A DNA stretch of 64,000 nucleotides from Deinococcus actinosclerus (GTDB lineage Bacteria > Deinococcota > Deinococci > Deinococcales > Deinococcaceae): contig NZ_CP013910.1 in NCBI RefSeq assembly GCF_001507665.1, positions 251,501-315,500 of the forward strand, given 5' to 3'. Shown one piece after another: positions 1 through 7,568 of the stretch (positions within the stretch are counted from its first letter, which is position 1; every line of letters begins with the position of its first letter). Made by a program: the position numbers and the translations under genes. A model generated the notes under the pieces. It did no database searches and had not been told where the DNA came from. It saw only the letters and a program-made list of their open reading frames with translations.

Positions 1-2
1 CG

Positions 3-419
3 GGCGTCGCGCTGATTCCCCGCGGCATGCCGCGCGAGCAGGGCCTGACCATCGTCGTGATCGGCGGGATCATCGGCCTGATCCTCATGCGGATCGCGGC
101 CACCGTGTTCCTGAAACTCCTGAACAAGTACCCGGCGTTCGACCACGTCGCCTACGCGCTGGTCGGCTGGATCGCCGTGAAACTCGGCCTGGAGACCCTG
201 GAAGCCGCGCACGAGGTGTTCCCCGCCGTGCCCTACTGGCACATGCCCACCCCGGTCTTCTGGGGCGTCATGGCCGCCATCGGCATCATCGGGTCGTTCC
301 TGGCGACCCGCCAGCCCGCCATGAGTGACGAGGCCGCCGAGGCGAAGGCCGACGCCGTCGTCCACGAGATCGACGACACGGTCGCCGACGCCAGCGACGG
401 CCGCATCGACGGCCGCTGA
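3..419 (+). CDS. TerC/DUF475 family integral membrane protein, 5' truncated
   Basis: This is the C-terminal end of a multi-pass membrane protein. The reading frame is open from base 3, so the first ATG at 27 is probably internal and the gene begins outside the window. Two or three hydrophobic segments are visible (around VVIGGIIGLILM, VAYALVGWIAVKLG and VFWGVMAAIGIIG), followed by a charged, acidic tail. The arrangement of GxIxGxILMR and a later GWIAVKLGLE helix resembles TerC/DUF475 proteins, which are linked to tellurite resistance or metal export. The family call is by motif similarity only. A GC-rich hairpin follows at 437-469. Confidence 0.6.
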   Translation, partial: GVALIPRGMPREQGLTIVVIGGIIGLILMRIAATVFLKLLNKYPAFDHVAYALVGWIAVKLGLETLEAAHEVFPAVPYWHMPTPVFWGVMAAIGIIGSFLATRQPAMSDEAAEAKADAVVHEIDDTVADASDGRIDGR

Positions 420-436
420 AGCCGCCCTTCCCCTGC

Positions 437-469
437 GCGGGCCGCTCCCTTCACCGGGACGCGGCCCGC
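437..469 (+). terminator. GC-rich hairpin after the TerC-like gene
   Basis: Inverted repeat GCGGGCCG...CGGCCCGC lies 18 bp after the stop codon. The T tract is poor (CTGCTGCTTTG), so this is a possible terminator and not a textbook intrinsic one. Confidence 0.4.
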
Positions 470-616
470 CTGCTGCTTTGAGGTTGCACCCGGTTCAAGC
501 GAGTGCGAACCCGCTGAGCTGTGCGCCGTCCAGCACGGATAATCCAGCCTCGTCGGCATTCTGGCGACCACCGCACCTGCCCATATGCCCTGACCTGCCC
601 CAGTTCGTGTCCGGCG

Positions 617-622
617 TACACT
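617..622 (+). promoter_or_regulatory. -10 box TACACT of leaderless apgM
   Basis: TACACT ends 7 nt before the ATG at 630, so transcription would start at or next to the start codon. No good -35 is visible. The same spacing recurs before many genes in this window. Confidence 0.55.
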
Positions 623-629
623 GACGGGC

Positions 630-1862
630 ATGAGCGACCTTCTGGACACCATCCGCGACCTCGCCAAACCGACCGACAGCAAGATCCTGATGGTCGTCCT
701 CGACGGCGTGGGCGGCCTGCCCCTCGAAACGAACGGCGACACCGAACTCGCCGCCGCGAAGACCCCCAACCTCGACGCCCTGGCCGCGCAGAGCCAGCTC
801 GGGCAGGTCGAACTCGTCGGTGCGGGCATCACCCCCGGCAGCGGCCCCGGCCACCTCAGCCTCTTCGGGTACGACCCCCTGCGCTACGTCGTGGGTCGCG
901 GCGCGCTGAGTGCCGTCGGCATTGGCGTAAAACTCGGCGCGGGCGATGTCGCCGTGCGCGGCAACTTCGCCACCCTCGGCGAAGGCCGCATCGTGCAGGA
1001 CCGCCGCGCGGGCCGCCCCAGCGACGAGAAGAACGCCGAGATCGTGGGCAAGCTCAAGGCCGCCATCCCCGACATCGACGGCACGCCCGTCGAGATCTAC
1101 ACCGAGTCGGAGCACCGCTTCGTGGTCGTCTTCCGCGCAGGCGGCGGCGCGGCCCTGGGTGCGAACCTCAGCGACGTGGACCCCCAGGCGACCGGCGTGC
1201 AACCCATGACCGCCCAGGCCCACGACGACGCCAGCCAGAAGACCGCCGACCTCGTCAACGCCTTCGTGCAGCGCGCCGAAACCGCCCTCAAGGACGAGAC
1301 GCAGGTCAACGGCGTCCTCTTCCGCGGCTACAGCGACGTCCCCCACTTCCCCAGCTTCGACGCCGCCTACCAGCTCAAGGCCGCCTGCATCGCCAGCTAC
1401 CCCATGTACAAGGGCCTCGCCAGCCTCGTCGGCATGGACGTCCTCACCGTGCAGGGCGAAGAAGACGCCCTGGACGGCAAGGTCCAGGCCCTCAAGGACA
1501 ACTGGAGCAAGTACGACTTCTTCTACTTCCACGTCAAGAAGACCGACAGCACCGGCGAGGACGGCGACTTCAAAGCCAAGGTCAAGAAGATCGAACTCTT
1601 CGACGCTCTGCTGCCCCAGCTGCTGGCGCTGAACCCCGACGTCATCGCCATCGTCGGCGACCACAGCACCCCCAGCAAACTCGCCACGCACTCCTGGCAC
1701 CCCGTGCCCCTGCTCATCCGCAGCAACTACGGCCGCCGTGACCTCGCCCAGCGCTACACCGAAGACGAAGCCCTGAAAGGCAGCCTCGGCCTGCGCCGCG
1801 GCACCGACCTCATGCCCCTCCTCATGGCCAACGCCCTGAAGCTCAACAAGTACGGCGCGTAA
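630..1862 (+). CDS. apgM: 2,3-bisphosphoglycerate-independent phosphoglycerate mutase, archaeal type
   Basis: Interconverts 3- and 2-phosphoglycerate in lower glycolysis and gluconeogenesis in the cytosol. The 410-residue protein has the alkaline-phosphatase-superfamily metal site near the N-terminus ([10 protein letters not shown]), the conserved [12 protein letters not shown] segment carrying the serine region, and a late metal-binding stretch [18 protein letters not shown]. Its length and motifs fit the archaeal ApgM branch and not the ~510-residue bacterial GpmI. The start is fixed by a TACACT -10 box 7 nt upstream, which makes the mRNA probably leaderless. It is monocistronic, with a hairpin at 1881-1913. 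Confidence 0.93.
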   Translation: MSDLLDTIRDLAKPTDSKILMVVLDGVGGLPLETNGDTELAAAKTPNLDALAAQSQLGQVELVGAGITPGSGPGHLSLFGYDPLRYVVGRGALSAVGIGVKLGAGDVAVRGNFATLGEGRIVQDRRAGRPSDEKNAEIVGKLKAAIPDIDGTPVEIYTESEHRFVVVFRAGGGAALGANLSDVDPQATGVQPMTAQAHDDASQKTADLVNAFVQRAETALKDETQVNGVLFRGYSDVPHFPSFDAAYQLKAACIASYPMYKGLASLVGMDVLTVQGEEDALDGKVQALKDNWSKYDFFYFHVKKTDSTGEDGDFKAKVKKIELFDALLPQLLALNPDVIAIVGDHSTPSKLATHSWHPVPLLIRSNYGRRDLAQRYTEDEALKGSLGLRRGTDLMPLLMANALKLNKYGA

Positions 1863-1880
1863 CCACACAACCTTCCCCGC

Positions 1881-1913
1881 ACGGCCCCCTCGCCCCCCCC
1901 GGCGACGGGGCCG
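1881..1913 (+). terminator. Terminator of apgM
   Basis: ACGGCCCC and GGGGCCGT form a hairpin with a C-rich loop, followed by TTCC, 18 bp after the apgM stop. Confidence 0.6.
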
Positions 1914-2011
1914 TTTCCTCAGGGCCCACTCAAGCCGCCCTTCAGCCCAGCGTCAGATTCAGGCGGCAAGGTGAACCCATTACGTTCCCACGCGGAACAC
2001 GGAGGACCACC

Positions 2012-2530
2012 ATGCACAGAGCCATCCTGACCACCGCCCTCGCGGCCACCCTCGGCGCCGCCACCCTCCCCAGCAGCGCCGGCGCCCAGACGCTCAGCGT
2101 CAACATCAGCGCCAGCCTCCAGTACCCCAGCGTCATCCAGACCACCGCCACCCTCCTGAATCTCCTCAGCCAGGGCGTCAAAGTCACCCTCCTCACCCCC
2201 ACCAACCAACCCGCCGCCACCATCAGCAGCGGCGGCGGCATCATCGTCAACCCCGCCTACCCCACTACCCACCTCACCCAGGTCCAGGTCATGACCCAGG
2301 TCCCCGGCACCACCACCTACGCCAAAGAGATCTACCCCCTCGCGCGACCCATCACCACCGCCCAACCCCTCAGCGCGCAGAGCATCGTCGTCACCGCCAA
2401 AGACGGCACCCGCCAACCCCTCATGAACGTCATGGCCCGCCAGGCCGCCTGGGCCAAAGCCCCCGGCCTGCAAAAGAAACCCGGCGGCATGCCCCCCGGC
2501 CAGTACAAGAAAACCCAGGGCCACAAGTAA
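2012..2530 (+). CDS. Secreted protein of unknown function
   Basis: A 172-residue protein starting with a clear Sec signal peptide (basic MHR, then hydrophobic Ala/Leu run, cleavage likely after SSAGA). The mature part is rich in Ser, Thr, Pro and Gln, has no Cys, and ends in a basic Lys/Gly/Pro tail (KKPGGMPPGQYKKTQGHK). A GGAGGA ribosome site lies 8 nt before the ATG. No catalytic motif is visible and I do not recognise the family. It stands alone between the apgM terminator and its own terminator, so there is no operon context. Confidence 0.7.
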   Translation: MHRAILTTALAATLGAATLPSSAGAQTLSVNISASLQYPSVIQTTATLLNLLSQGVKVTLLTPTNQPAATISSGGGIIVNPAYPTTHLTQVQVMTQVPGTTTYAKEIYPLARPITTAQPLSAQSIVVTAKDGTRQPLMNVMARQAAWAKAPGLQKKPGGMPPGQYKKTQGHK

Positions 2531-2536
2531 CCCCAG

Positions 2537-2562
2537 ACCCCTCCCGCCCGGAGGGGTTTTTC
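2537..2562 (+). terminator. Intrinsic terminator after the secreted protein gene
   Basis: CCCCTCC and GGAGGGG pair around a short CGCC loop and are followed by five T residues. This is a canonical terminator. Confidence 0.85.
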
Positions 2563-2563
2563 C

Positions 2564-2569
2564 TATCCT
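2564..2569 (+). promoter_or_regulatory. -10 box TATCCT of the HAD phosphatase gene
   Basis: TATCCT sits 5 nt before the ATG at 2575 and immediately after the preceding terminator. This again implies a leaderless transcript. Confidence 0.5.
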
Positions 2570-2574
2570 GACCC

Positions 2575-3123
2575 ATGCCGCCCCGGCCCCTCCTGATCCT
2601 CGACCTGGACGAAACCCTCTGGCATGGCGCCCCCGACCCCACCCACACCACCGCGCACATCACCCTCCGCCCCCACCTCCGCGATTTCCTCCACGACACA
2701 CACGCCGCGTACGACCACGCCATCTGGACCGCCGCCAGCCCCGACTGGATGCACGCCGGACTCCAGCTCATCCACACCCAGATCGGCCTCGACCTCGCCC
2801 GCACGGCCGCGTTCCTCTGGCACCGCGACCGCTGCTCCTGGCACCGCGACGAGCACGGCGACCTCCATCCCCGCAAACCCGCCCGGAAACTCCGCGCCAC
2901 CTGGATTCGGTCCCGCTCCCCCCGCGAACGCATCCTCGCCATCGACGACCGACCACAGAACTGGGCCTCCGGCTACGGCCACCTCGTCCGCGTCACCCCC
3001 TGGACCGGCGACCCCACCGACGACGAACTGCCCCGCCTCGCCCGGTACCTGCTGAGCATCGCGGACACACCCGACCTGCGGCGGGTGGAGAAGCGGGGGT
3101 GGCGGGGGCGGGTTCTGGAGTGA
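2575..3123 (+). CDS. HAD-superfamily phosphatase, NLI-interacting-factor (FCP1/SCP) type
   Basis: A 182-residue single-domain protein. Motif I is LLILDLDETLWHG near residue 7, with the DxDxT signature of phosphotransfer HADs. A later AIDDRPQNW segment supplies the acidic motif III/IV pair. The layout with HLRDFLHDTHAAYDHAIWTAASPDWM resembles the FCP1/NIF branch of protein phosphatases. The substrate is unknown. The gene is monocistronic with a leaderless-type promoter. A palindromic repeat element begins 4 bp after the stop codon. Confidence 0.8.
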   Translation: MPPRPLLILDLDETLWHGAPDPTHTTAHITLRPHLRDFLHDTHAAYDHAIWTAASPDWMHAGLQLIHTQIGLDLARTAAFLWHRDRCSWHRDEHGDLHPRKPARKLRATWIRSRSPRERILAIDDRPQNWASGYGHLVRVTPWTGDPTDDELPRLARYLLSIADTPDLRRVEKRGWRGRVLE

Positions 3124-3126
3124 TTG

Positions 3127-3657
3127 TTGGAGTGGTTGCGCCTGGCGGCGGGCCTCCCCACCCCCCAACCCCCTACCCCAGAGGGGCAGGGGGGGGCTAC
3201 GTTGGCACTGGGCAAGAGTTTTTACTCCTGTGGCGTGTTTGTGGTGGGCGGTGACGGGTCCGGCTTCGACGCCATCCTGCCGCCCCCTCGCAGGCCCGCG
3301 CGCTGCGCGCAAGACGGCCGGTGGGGGTCTGCGGTCAGGTGATCGGTGGGACGCTTCGCGCCGCTGATCGACTTTCAAAACCCCGCTTTTGCCAAAGCGA
3401 GAATGAGTAGAACCTTCTGGCCCGCACCAGGTTGTGTGGCCTCAGAATCGTCGTGGCAGACGAGCCCGTCGTGCGCGCAGCGCGCGGGGCGAACGCGGCG
3501 CGACCGGAGGCACGCAGCCCCATCCGTGGCCGTCCCCGCCAGTGCCCCACCCAGCAGGCCAGAGAAAGACCTGCCGAGCGCAGCGACCGCTCCCCCGTCC
3601 CCCCTGGGGATGGGGGCTGGGGGGTGGGGAGGCCCGCCGCAGGCGCCCACCTTCCAA
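3127..3657. repeat. Long palindromic intergenic element, copy 1
   Basis: A ~531-bp non-coding element fills the gap between two convergent genes. Its ends are inverted: left TTGGAGTGGTTGCGCCTG.. and the right end read backwards TTGGAAGGTGGGCGCCTG.., both continuing into GCGGCGGGCCTCCCCACC. The symmetry extends inward. GGGG-rich arms, CAGG..GAG blocks and a GCGCGCTGCGCGC core are mirrored, so the whole element could form one long hairpin with a unique centre (about 3330-3420). A second copy with high identity lies at 41082-41634. No credible protein is encoded. Confidence 0.85.
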
Positions 3658-3663
3658 CCCAAT

Positions 3664-5090
3664 TCACGCCAGCCGCTCACTCCCCCGGCTCGTGAACTCC
3701 CCCCAAGCCCGCGCGAGCCGCTTGACCGCTTCGGGAATGTGGTCGGGGTGCAGGGTGAAGGGGATACGGAGGTACTGGTCGGGGAGGGGGGTGACGCCCA
3801 TGCTCGCGCCGGGGTAGAGGCGCAGGCCGTGGCGGGCGGCGTGGTGGGTGTAGGCGCTGGCGGTGGGGGTGGGGAGGGTGATCCAGAGGAACTGACCGCC
3901 GGGTGGGGTGGTGAACGTCCAGTCGGGCAGGTGGGTGCGCAGGAGCTGGGCGAGGTGGTCGCGGGCGGGGGTGATGGCGGCGCGGCGCTCGCTGATGAGG
4001 GTGGGGAGGTCGCCCAGCAGCTGGAGGGCGAGGTGCTGGGCGGGTTGGCTGCTGCCGAAGTCGGTGAGGGTCTTGGCCTGTTTGAGGGTGGGGGCGAGGG
4101 TGGGGGGGAGGCGGAGCCAGCCGATGCGCAGGCCGGCCCAGTAGAGCTTGCTGAGGGAGCCGACGTTGAGGATGGGGGCGTGGGGGGCGAGGGTGCTGAG
4201 GCGGGGGGGTGGGGGGTGTCGGTGAAGGGGAGGTCGAGGAGGGTGTCGTCTTCGAGGGTGGGGAGGCGCGTGTCGTGGAGGTGCGCGGCGAGGCGTTGCC
4301 GGGCGGGGTGGGGGAGGGTGGTGCCGGTGGGGTTGTGGTGGGTGGGGGTGAGGAACGCGAGGCGGGGGTGGTGGGTGCGGGTCTGGTGCGCGAAGTGGTC
4401 GGGGTCGAGGTGCTGGGCGGTGACGGGGGTGCCGGTGAGGTGGGCGCCGGCGGCGCGCATGACGTCGATGGCGCCGAAGTAGGTGGGGGTCTCTAAGAGG
4501 GCGGTGTCGCCGCGCCTGAGGAGGGTGTGGGCGGTGAGGGCGATGGCCTGCTGGGCGCCGCTGGTGATGAGGATCTGGTCGGGGGTGGTGGGAAGGCCCG
4601 CGCGGGCGTAGTGCTGGGCGATGAGGTCGCGCAGGTCGGGGAGGCCGTGGGGGTGGTAGGGGCTGTCGTACTGGGCGTGTGTGGCGGCGTCGCGCAGGCG
4701 GGTGCGCTGCTGGTCGGTGAGGACGGGCACGGCGATGGTGAGGTCGATCTCGCTGGGGTGGGCCGCGCCGACGGGGGTGCGCAGCGTCAGGAGGGGCTGG
4801 GCGCGGGGGGCGGTGGGGGCGACGTGCGTGCCGCGTCCGACGTGCCGGGTGAGGTAGCCGCTGGCGGTGAGGTCGTCGAGGGCGGTGACGGCGGTGGCGC
4901 GGCTGACCCCGAGCAGCGCGGCGATGGTGCGTTCGGCGGGGAGGCGCTGCCCGGGCGTGAGTTCGCCCCGGTCGATGGCGGCCTGGAGGTGAGTGTGCAG
5001 GCGGGTGTGGAGGGGGCCGGGGTGGTCGCGCCAGCCGCGCAGCAGGGCGGCCCAGTGGGGCGCGTCGGGGGGGCCGGACTGGGGGGGCAT
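3664..5090 (-). pseudogene. MocR/PdxR-type regulator (GntR HTH plus aminotransferase fold), frameshifted
   Basis: The N-terminus holds a GntR winged helix (GELTPGQRLPAERTIAALLG, then VSRATAVTALDDL). It is followed by a class I aminotransferase domain (SGAQQAIALTAHTLL, TPTHHNPTG). After LPFTDTPHPP the frame degenerates into Ser/Pro/Thr-rich nonsense. Adding one C to the C7/C6 tract at 4203-4216 restores RLSTLAPHAPILNVGSLSK, with the expected PLP lysine, and runs cleanly to a TGA at 3664-3666. The gene is therefore full length with a -1 frameshift. The ATG at 5090 is preferred over a TTG at 5111. MocR proteins usually control vitamin B6 or amino-acid genes. Its divergent neighbour is a BenE transporter. 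Confidence 0.8.
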
Positions 5091-5188
5091 GGGGTTCAGC
5101 TTACGGGCCAATCTGTCTGGATGAGCAGGCCAATGCGCGGGCCATTGCCTCTGCCGTCAGGGGGCCATTCGGGTGCACACTCTGGGGC

Positions 5189-6400
5189 ATGACCACGCTC
5201 CCTGCCGCCAGTCGTGCGCCCTCGTTCTGGCGGGATTCGCATCCCAGTGCGGTGCTGGCCGGGCTGATCACCATGCTGATCGGCTGGGCGGGCCCGAACG
5301 TGCTGATCTACTCGGTGGCGCAGGCCGCGCACCTCAGTGACGGTCAGGCGATGTCGTGGCTGTGGGCGCACGCGCTGCTGGCGGGCCTGACCGGGATCAT
5401 CCTGAGCCTGCGCACCCGCATGCCGATTCTGGTGACGTGGAGCACGCCGGGCATCGCGCTGCTCGTGACGGCCCTGCCGGGTATCCCGTTCCCGGAGGCG
5501 GTGGGGGCGTTCCTGACATCGGGGCTGCTGGTGCTGGGCCTGGGGCTGTTCCCGCCCCTCACGCGGGCGTTGCAGGCCATTCCGGCGCCGCTGGCGGCCG
5601 CGCTGAACGCCGCGATCCTGCTGCCCTTCGGGTTCCGGGCCCTTCAGGCCTTCGGCACGGCCCCGGCGCTGGTGGGCGTGATGATCGTCGCGTACTTCGC
5701 GCTGCGGCTCGTCGCGCCGCGCTGGGCGGTGGCGGGCGTGCTGCTGACCGGCGTGGTCGCCAGCGGCGTCCTGAACCTCTGGCACCCGCAACCCGTCGCG
5801 CTGGCCCTGACCCGCCCGGAGTTCGTCCTGCCGCAGTTCAGCCTGCATGCCACGCTGAACCTCGCGCTGCCGCTGACGCTCCTGGCCTTCACGGGGCAGT
5901 TCGTGCCGGGCTTCGGCGTCCTGAAGACCAGCGGCTACGAACCCGCGCCCGGCCCGATCCTGCGGGCGTGCGGGATCGCCAGCAGCGCCGCCGCGTTCGC
6001 CGGGTGCCACAACCTCACCCTGGGGGCGCTGCTGGCGAACATCGTCACGGGTCCCGAGGCGCATCCGGACGCGCGCAAACGCTACACCGCCGCCGTCTGG
6101 GCGGGCGTGTTCAACATGATCGTGGCGCTGTTCGCGGGCACCGTGCTGCACCTCCTCGGCATTCTTCCCACCCAGGCCATCGCTGCGCTGGCCGGGCTGG
6201 CCCTGCTGGCCGCCATGGGCAGCAGCCTCCAGGCCGCCTTCCAGGGCGCCCAGGCCGGGAGTCTCGCCGCGCCCGTCGTCCTGCTCGTCGCCCTGAGCGG
6301 CATCGCCCCACTCGGTATCGGCGCGCCCTTCTGGGGCATCCTGGCCGGGCTGATCGTGTACGCCATCGAGCGGCGGCCGCTCAGACCGGCGGCCCGCTGA
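5189..6400 (+). CDS. benE: BenE-family benzoate/H+ symporter
   Basis: A 403-residue inner-membrane protein with about 12 hydrophobic helices. The N-terminal SAVLAGLITMLIGWAGP, the TWSTPGIALL helix and the GCHNLTLGALLANIVTGPEAHPD loop are typical of the BenE family, which imports benzoate or related aromatic acids with protons. No benzoate catabolic genes are present nearby, so the real substrate is uncertain. CACACT 7 nt before the ATG suggests a leaderless transcript. The 3' end overlaps the convergent kinase gene by 20 bp. Confidence 0.85.
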   Translation: MTTLPAASRAPSFWRDSHPSAVLAGLITMLIGWAGPNVLIYSVAQAAHLSDGQAMSWLWAHALLAGLTGIILSLRTRMPILVTWSTPGIALLVTALPGIPFPEAVGAFLTSGLLVLGLGLFPPLTRALQAIPAPLAAALNAAILLPFGFRALQAFGTAPALVGVMIVAYFALRLVAPRWAVAGVLLTGVVASGVLNLWHPQPVALALTRPEFVLPQFSLHATLNLALPLTLLAFTGQFVPGFGVLKTSGYEPAPGPILRACGIASSAAAFAGCHNLTLGALLANIVTGPEAHPDARKRYTAAVWAGVFNMIVALFAGTVLHLLGILPTQAIAALAGLALLAAMGSSLQAAFQGAQAGSLAAPVVLLVALSGIAPLGIGAPFWGILAGLIVYAIERRPLRPAAR

Positions 6401-6941
6401 CAGCCCTGGCCTTGACCTGCGCGGCGATGAGGTGCGCGCAGGCCAGCGCGTCGCGGCCCGTGGTGTCCACCGTCAGGTCGTACTGCACGCCCCGGTGCAC
6501 CAGTGCCGCCTGCGCGCGGGCCATGCCGGTCACGCGGTCGCCCCGCGCCGCCTCGCGCGCAGCGGCAACCTCCGGATCGCACTGCACACCCACCCACAGC
6601 ACCTCCAGGTCCGCCAGCGCGGCCTGCCAGCGCGCCTGCGAGGCCGCCCCCCCCAGGAACACCTCGTCCACGATCACGGGCGCGCCCGCCCGGGCGACCT
6701 GCGCCACGCCCAGACTCCACGCGGTGTCCACGCGCCGGAACACCTCTCCGGTGGCGACGGTGCCGTCCGCCGCGAACGTGATCCCGTCCCCGGATTCCCG
6801 CAGGGACGCGGGCAGCGCCGCGACCAGCGTGTCGGTGCCCAGCGTGAGCCACACGCCGGGAAGCAGCGCCTGAAGGTGGCGGGCTATGCTGGACTTCCCG
6901 GCGCTGGACCCGCCGTTGAGGACGATCACCTGAACGCTCAT
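6381..6941 (-). CDS. Chloramphenicol phosphotransferase-like P-loop kinase
   Basis: A ~186-residue kinase-fold protein beginning MSVQVIVLNGGSSAGKSS, with the Walker A loop at residues 8-16. A GTDTLVAALP segment matches the conserved Asp region of the CPT (chloramphenicol 3'-O-phosphotransferase) family. Such proteins can phosphorylate chloramphenicol, but many homologues have unknown natural substrates, so resistance is not implied. The ATG at 6941 is preferred to a GTG at 6947 because a TAGGGT -10 box lies 6 nt before it. Its start codon overlaps by 2 nt the start codon of the divergent gene at 6940. Confidence 0.8.
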   Translation of the reverse strand: MSVQVIVLNGGSSAGKSSIARHLQALLPGVWLTLGTDTLVAALPASLRESGDGITFAADGTVATGEVFRRVDTAWSLGVAQVARAGAPVIVDEVFLGGAASQARWQAALADLEVLWVGVQCDPEVAAAREAARGDRVTGMARAQAALVHRGVQYDLTVDTTGRDALACAHLIAAQVKARAVSGPPV

Positions 6942-7308
6942 GACCACACCCTACCCGTCCCCTGACAGCCGGATGCCGCGGCGCCGCGCCGCGTGGCGAG
7001 CCCTCTCGGCGCTGTTCCTGGACACCGAGGTCGACCCGGCGGACGTGGCGGTGCAGCTGCGCGCCACGGGTTTCAGCCTGCCGGAACTGCGGCAGATCCT
7101 CCGGGCCGAGGTGGCGCCGGTGCTGGGGGGCAACCTGCTGAGCGCAGCGGGCGTGTGGGACGCCTTCGACCTGTCGGGTCTGGAGGACCGCTTCCGGGCG
7201 GGCCGGGCGCGGCCCACGCTGACCGGCGCGCTGGCCCTGCGGGTGATCCGCGCCGACTGGCAGGCGGTGGAGGCTCGGTTCAGGGCAGAACAGGCGCCCG
7301 GCAGTTGA
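6940..7308 (+). CDS. DUF7079-like small protein
   Basis: A 122-residue soluble, helix-rich protein (RRAAWRALSALFLDTEVD, FSLPELRQILRAEVAPVLGGNL, DLSGLEDRF). The pattern resembles the DUF7079 group of unknown function, often found as a small stand-alone gene. There are no catalytic residues, signal peptide or membrane helix. The start codon overlaps that of the opposite-strand kinase (TCATGA at 6938-6943), so its promoter must lie inside that kinase gene. Family assignment is moderate and the function unknown. Confidence 0.6.
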   Translation: MTTPYPSPDSRMPRRRAAWRALSALFLDTEVDPADVAVQLRATGFSLPELRQILRAEVAPVLGGNLLSAAGVWDAFDLSGLEDRFRAGRARPTLTGALALRVIRADWQAVEARFRAEQAPGS

Positions 7309-7333
7309 CAGATGGCGAAACGCCTGTCATACT
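7305..7333 (+). promoter_or_regulatory. Consensus promoter upstream of a candidate RNA gene
   Basis: TTGACA at 7305-7310 and CATACT at 7328-7333 are separated by 17 bp. The spacer carries a dyad (TGACA..GGCG-AAA-CGCC-TGTCA, 7306-7328) that could be an operator. No convincing protein follows on this strand. Confidence 0.55.
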
Positions 7334-7339
7334 TGTATT

Positions 7340-7568
7340 TCTGACCTGACGAGGTCGTGCCGTGCCTATCCCGCTGGTTCTCACGAGCGAACGTCCACTT
7401 CGGACTCTGCGCGAGTTTTCGCGCCCCGGCACTGGAAAGGCATCACTGCACTTGAGGGAGGCGTCCACCTCTGGGATTCACAAAAAACGGACGCGCGAGC
7501 AGGTGACGCTGGTCAACCCAGTCCGTCTGCACCATCAGAGCAGCCCCTCAGCGGGCTGCTTTCTCTTT
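7340..7568 (+). ncRNA. Candidate structured small RNA
   Basis: A ~230-nt stretch lies between a consensus promoter and an intrinsic terminator and has no good ORF. Hairpins are dense: GACCT-GACG-AGGTC (7343-7356), a GTGCCG/CGGCAC closing stem (7357-7362 with 7427-7432) around GTCC..GGAC and CGCGAGTTTTCGCG hairpins, an ACGGAC/GTCCGT stem further on, and AGCAGCCC/GGGCTGCT followed by TTCTCTTT at the end. It matches no RNA I recognise; tmRNA, SRP RNA and RNase P hallmarks are absent. The last ~55 nt are antisense to the end of the neighbouring kinase gene. Confidence 0.45.

Noticed and set aside
495..1868. Minus-strand ORF of 457 codons opposite apgM
   Set aside because: It is a Val/Gly/Ala-rich antisense shadow of a well-conserved enzyme gene.
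3375..3663. C-terminal extension of the MocR ORF through the repeat element
   Set aside because: This reading exists only because of the upstream frameshift. The restored frame stops at 3664-3666, and the extension is the palindromic element.
7340..7568. tmRNA, SRP RNA or RNase P RNA
   Set aside because: No tRNA-like ends with CCA, no SRP tetraloop helix 8 pattern and no GAGGAAAGTCCGG RNase P signature are present.
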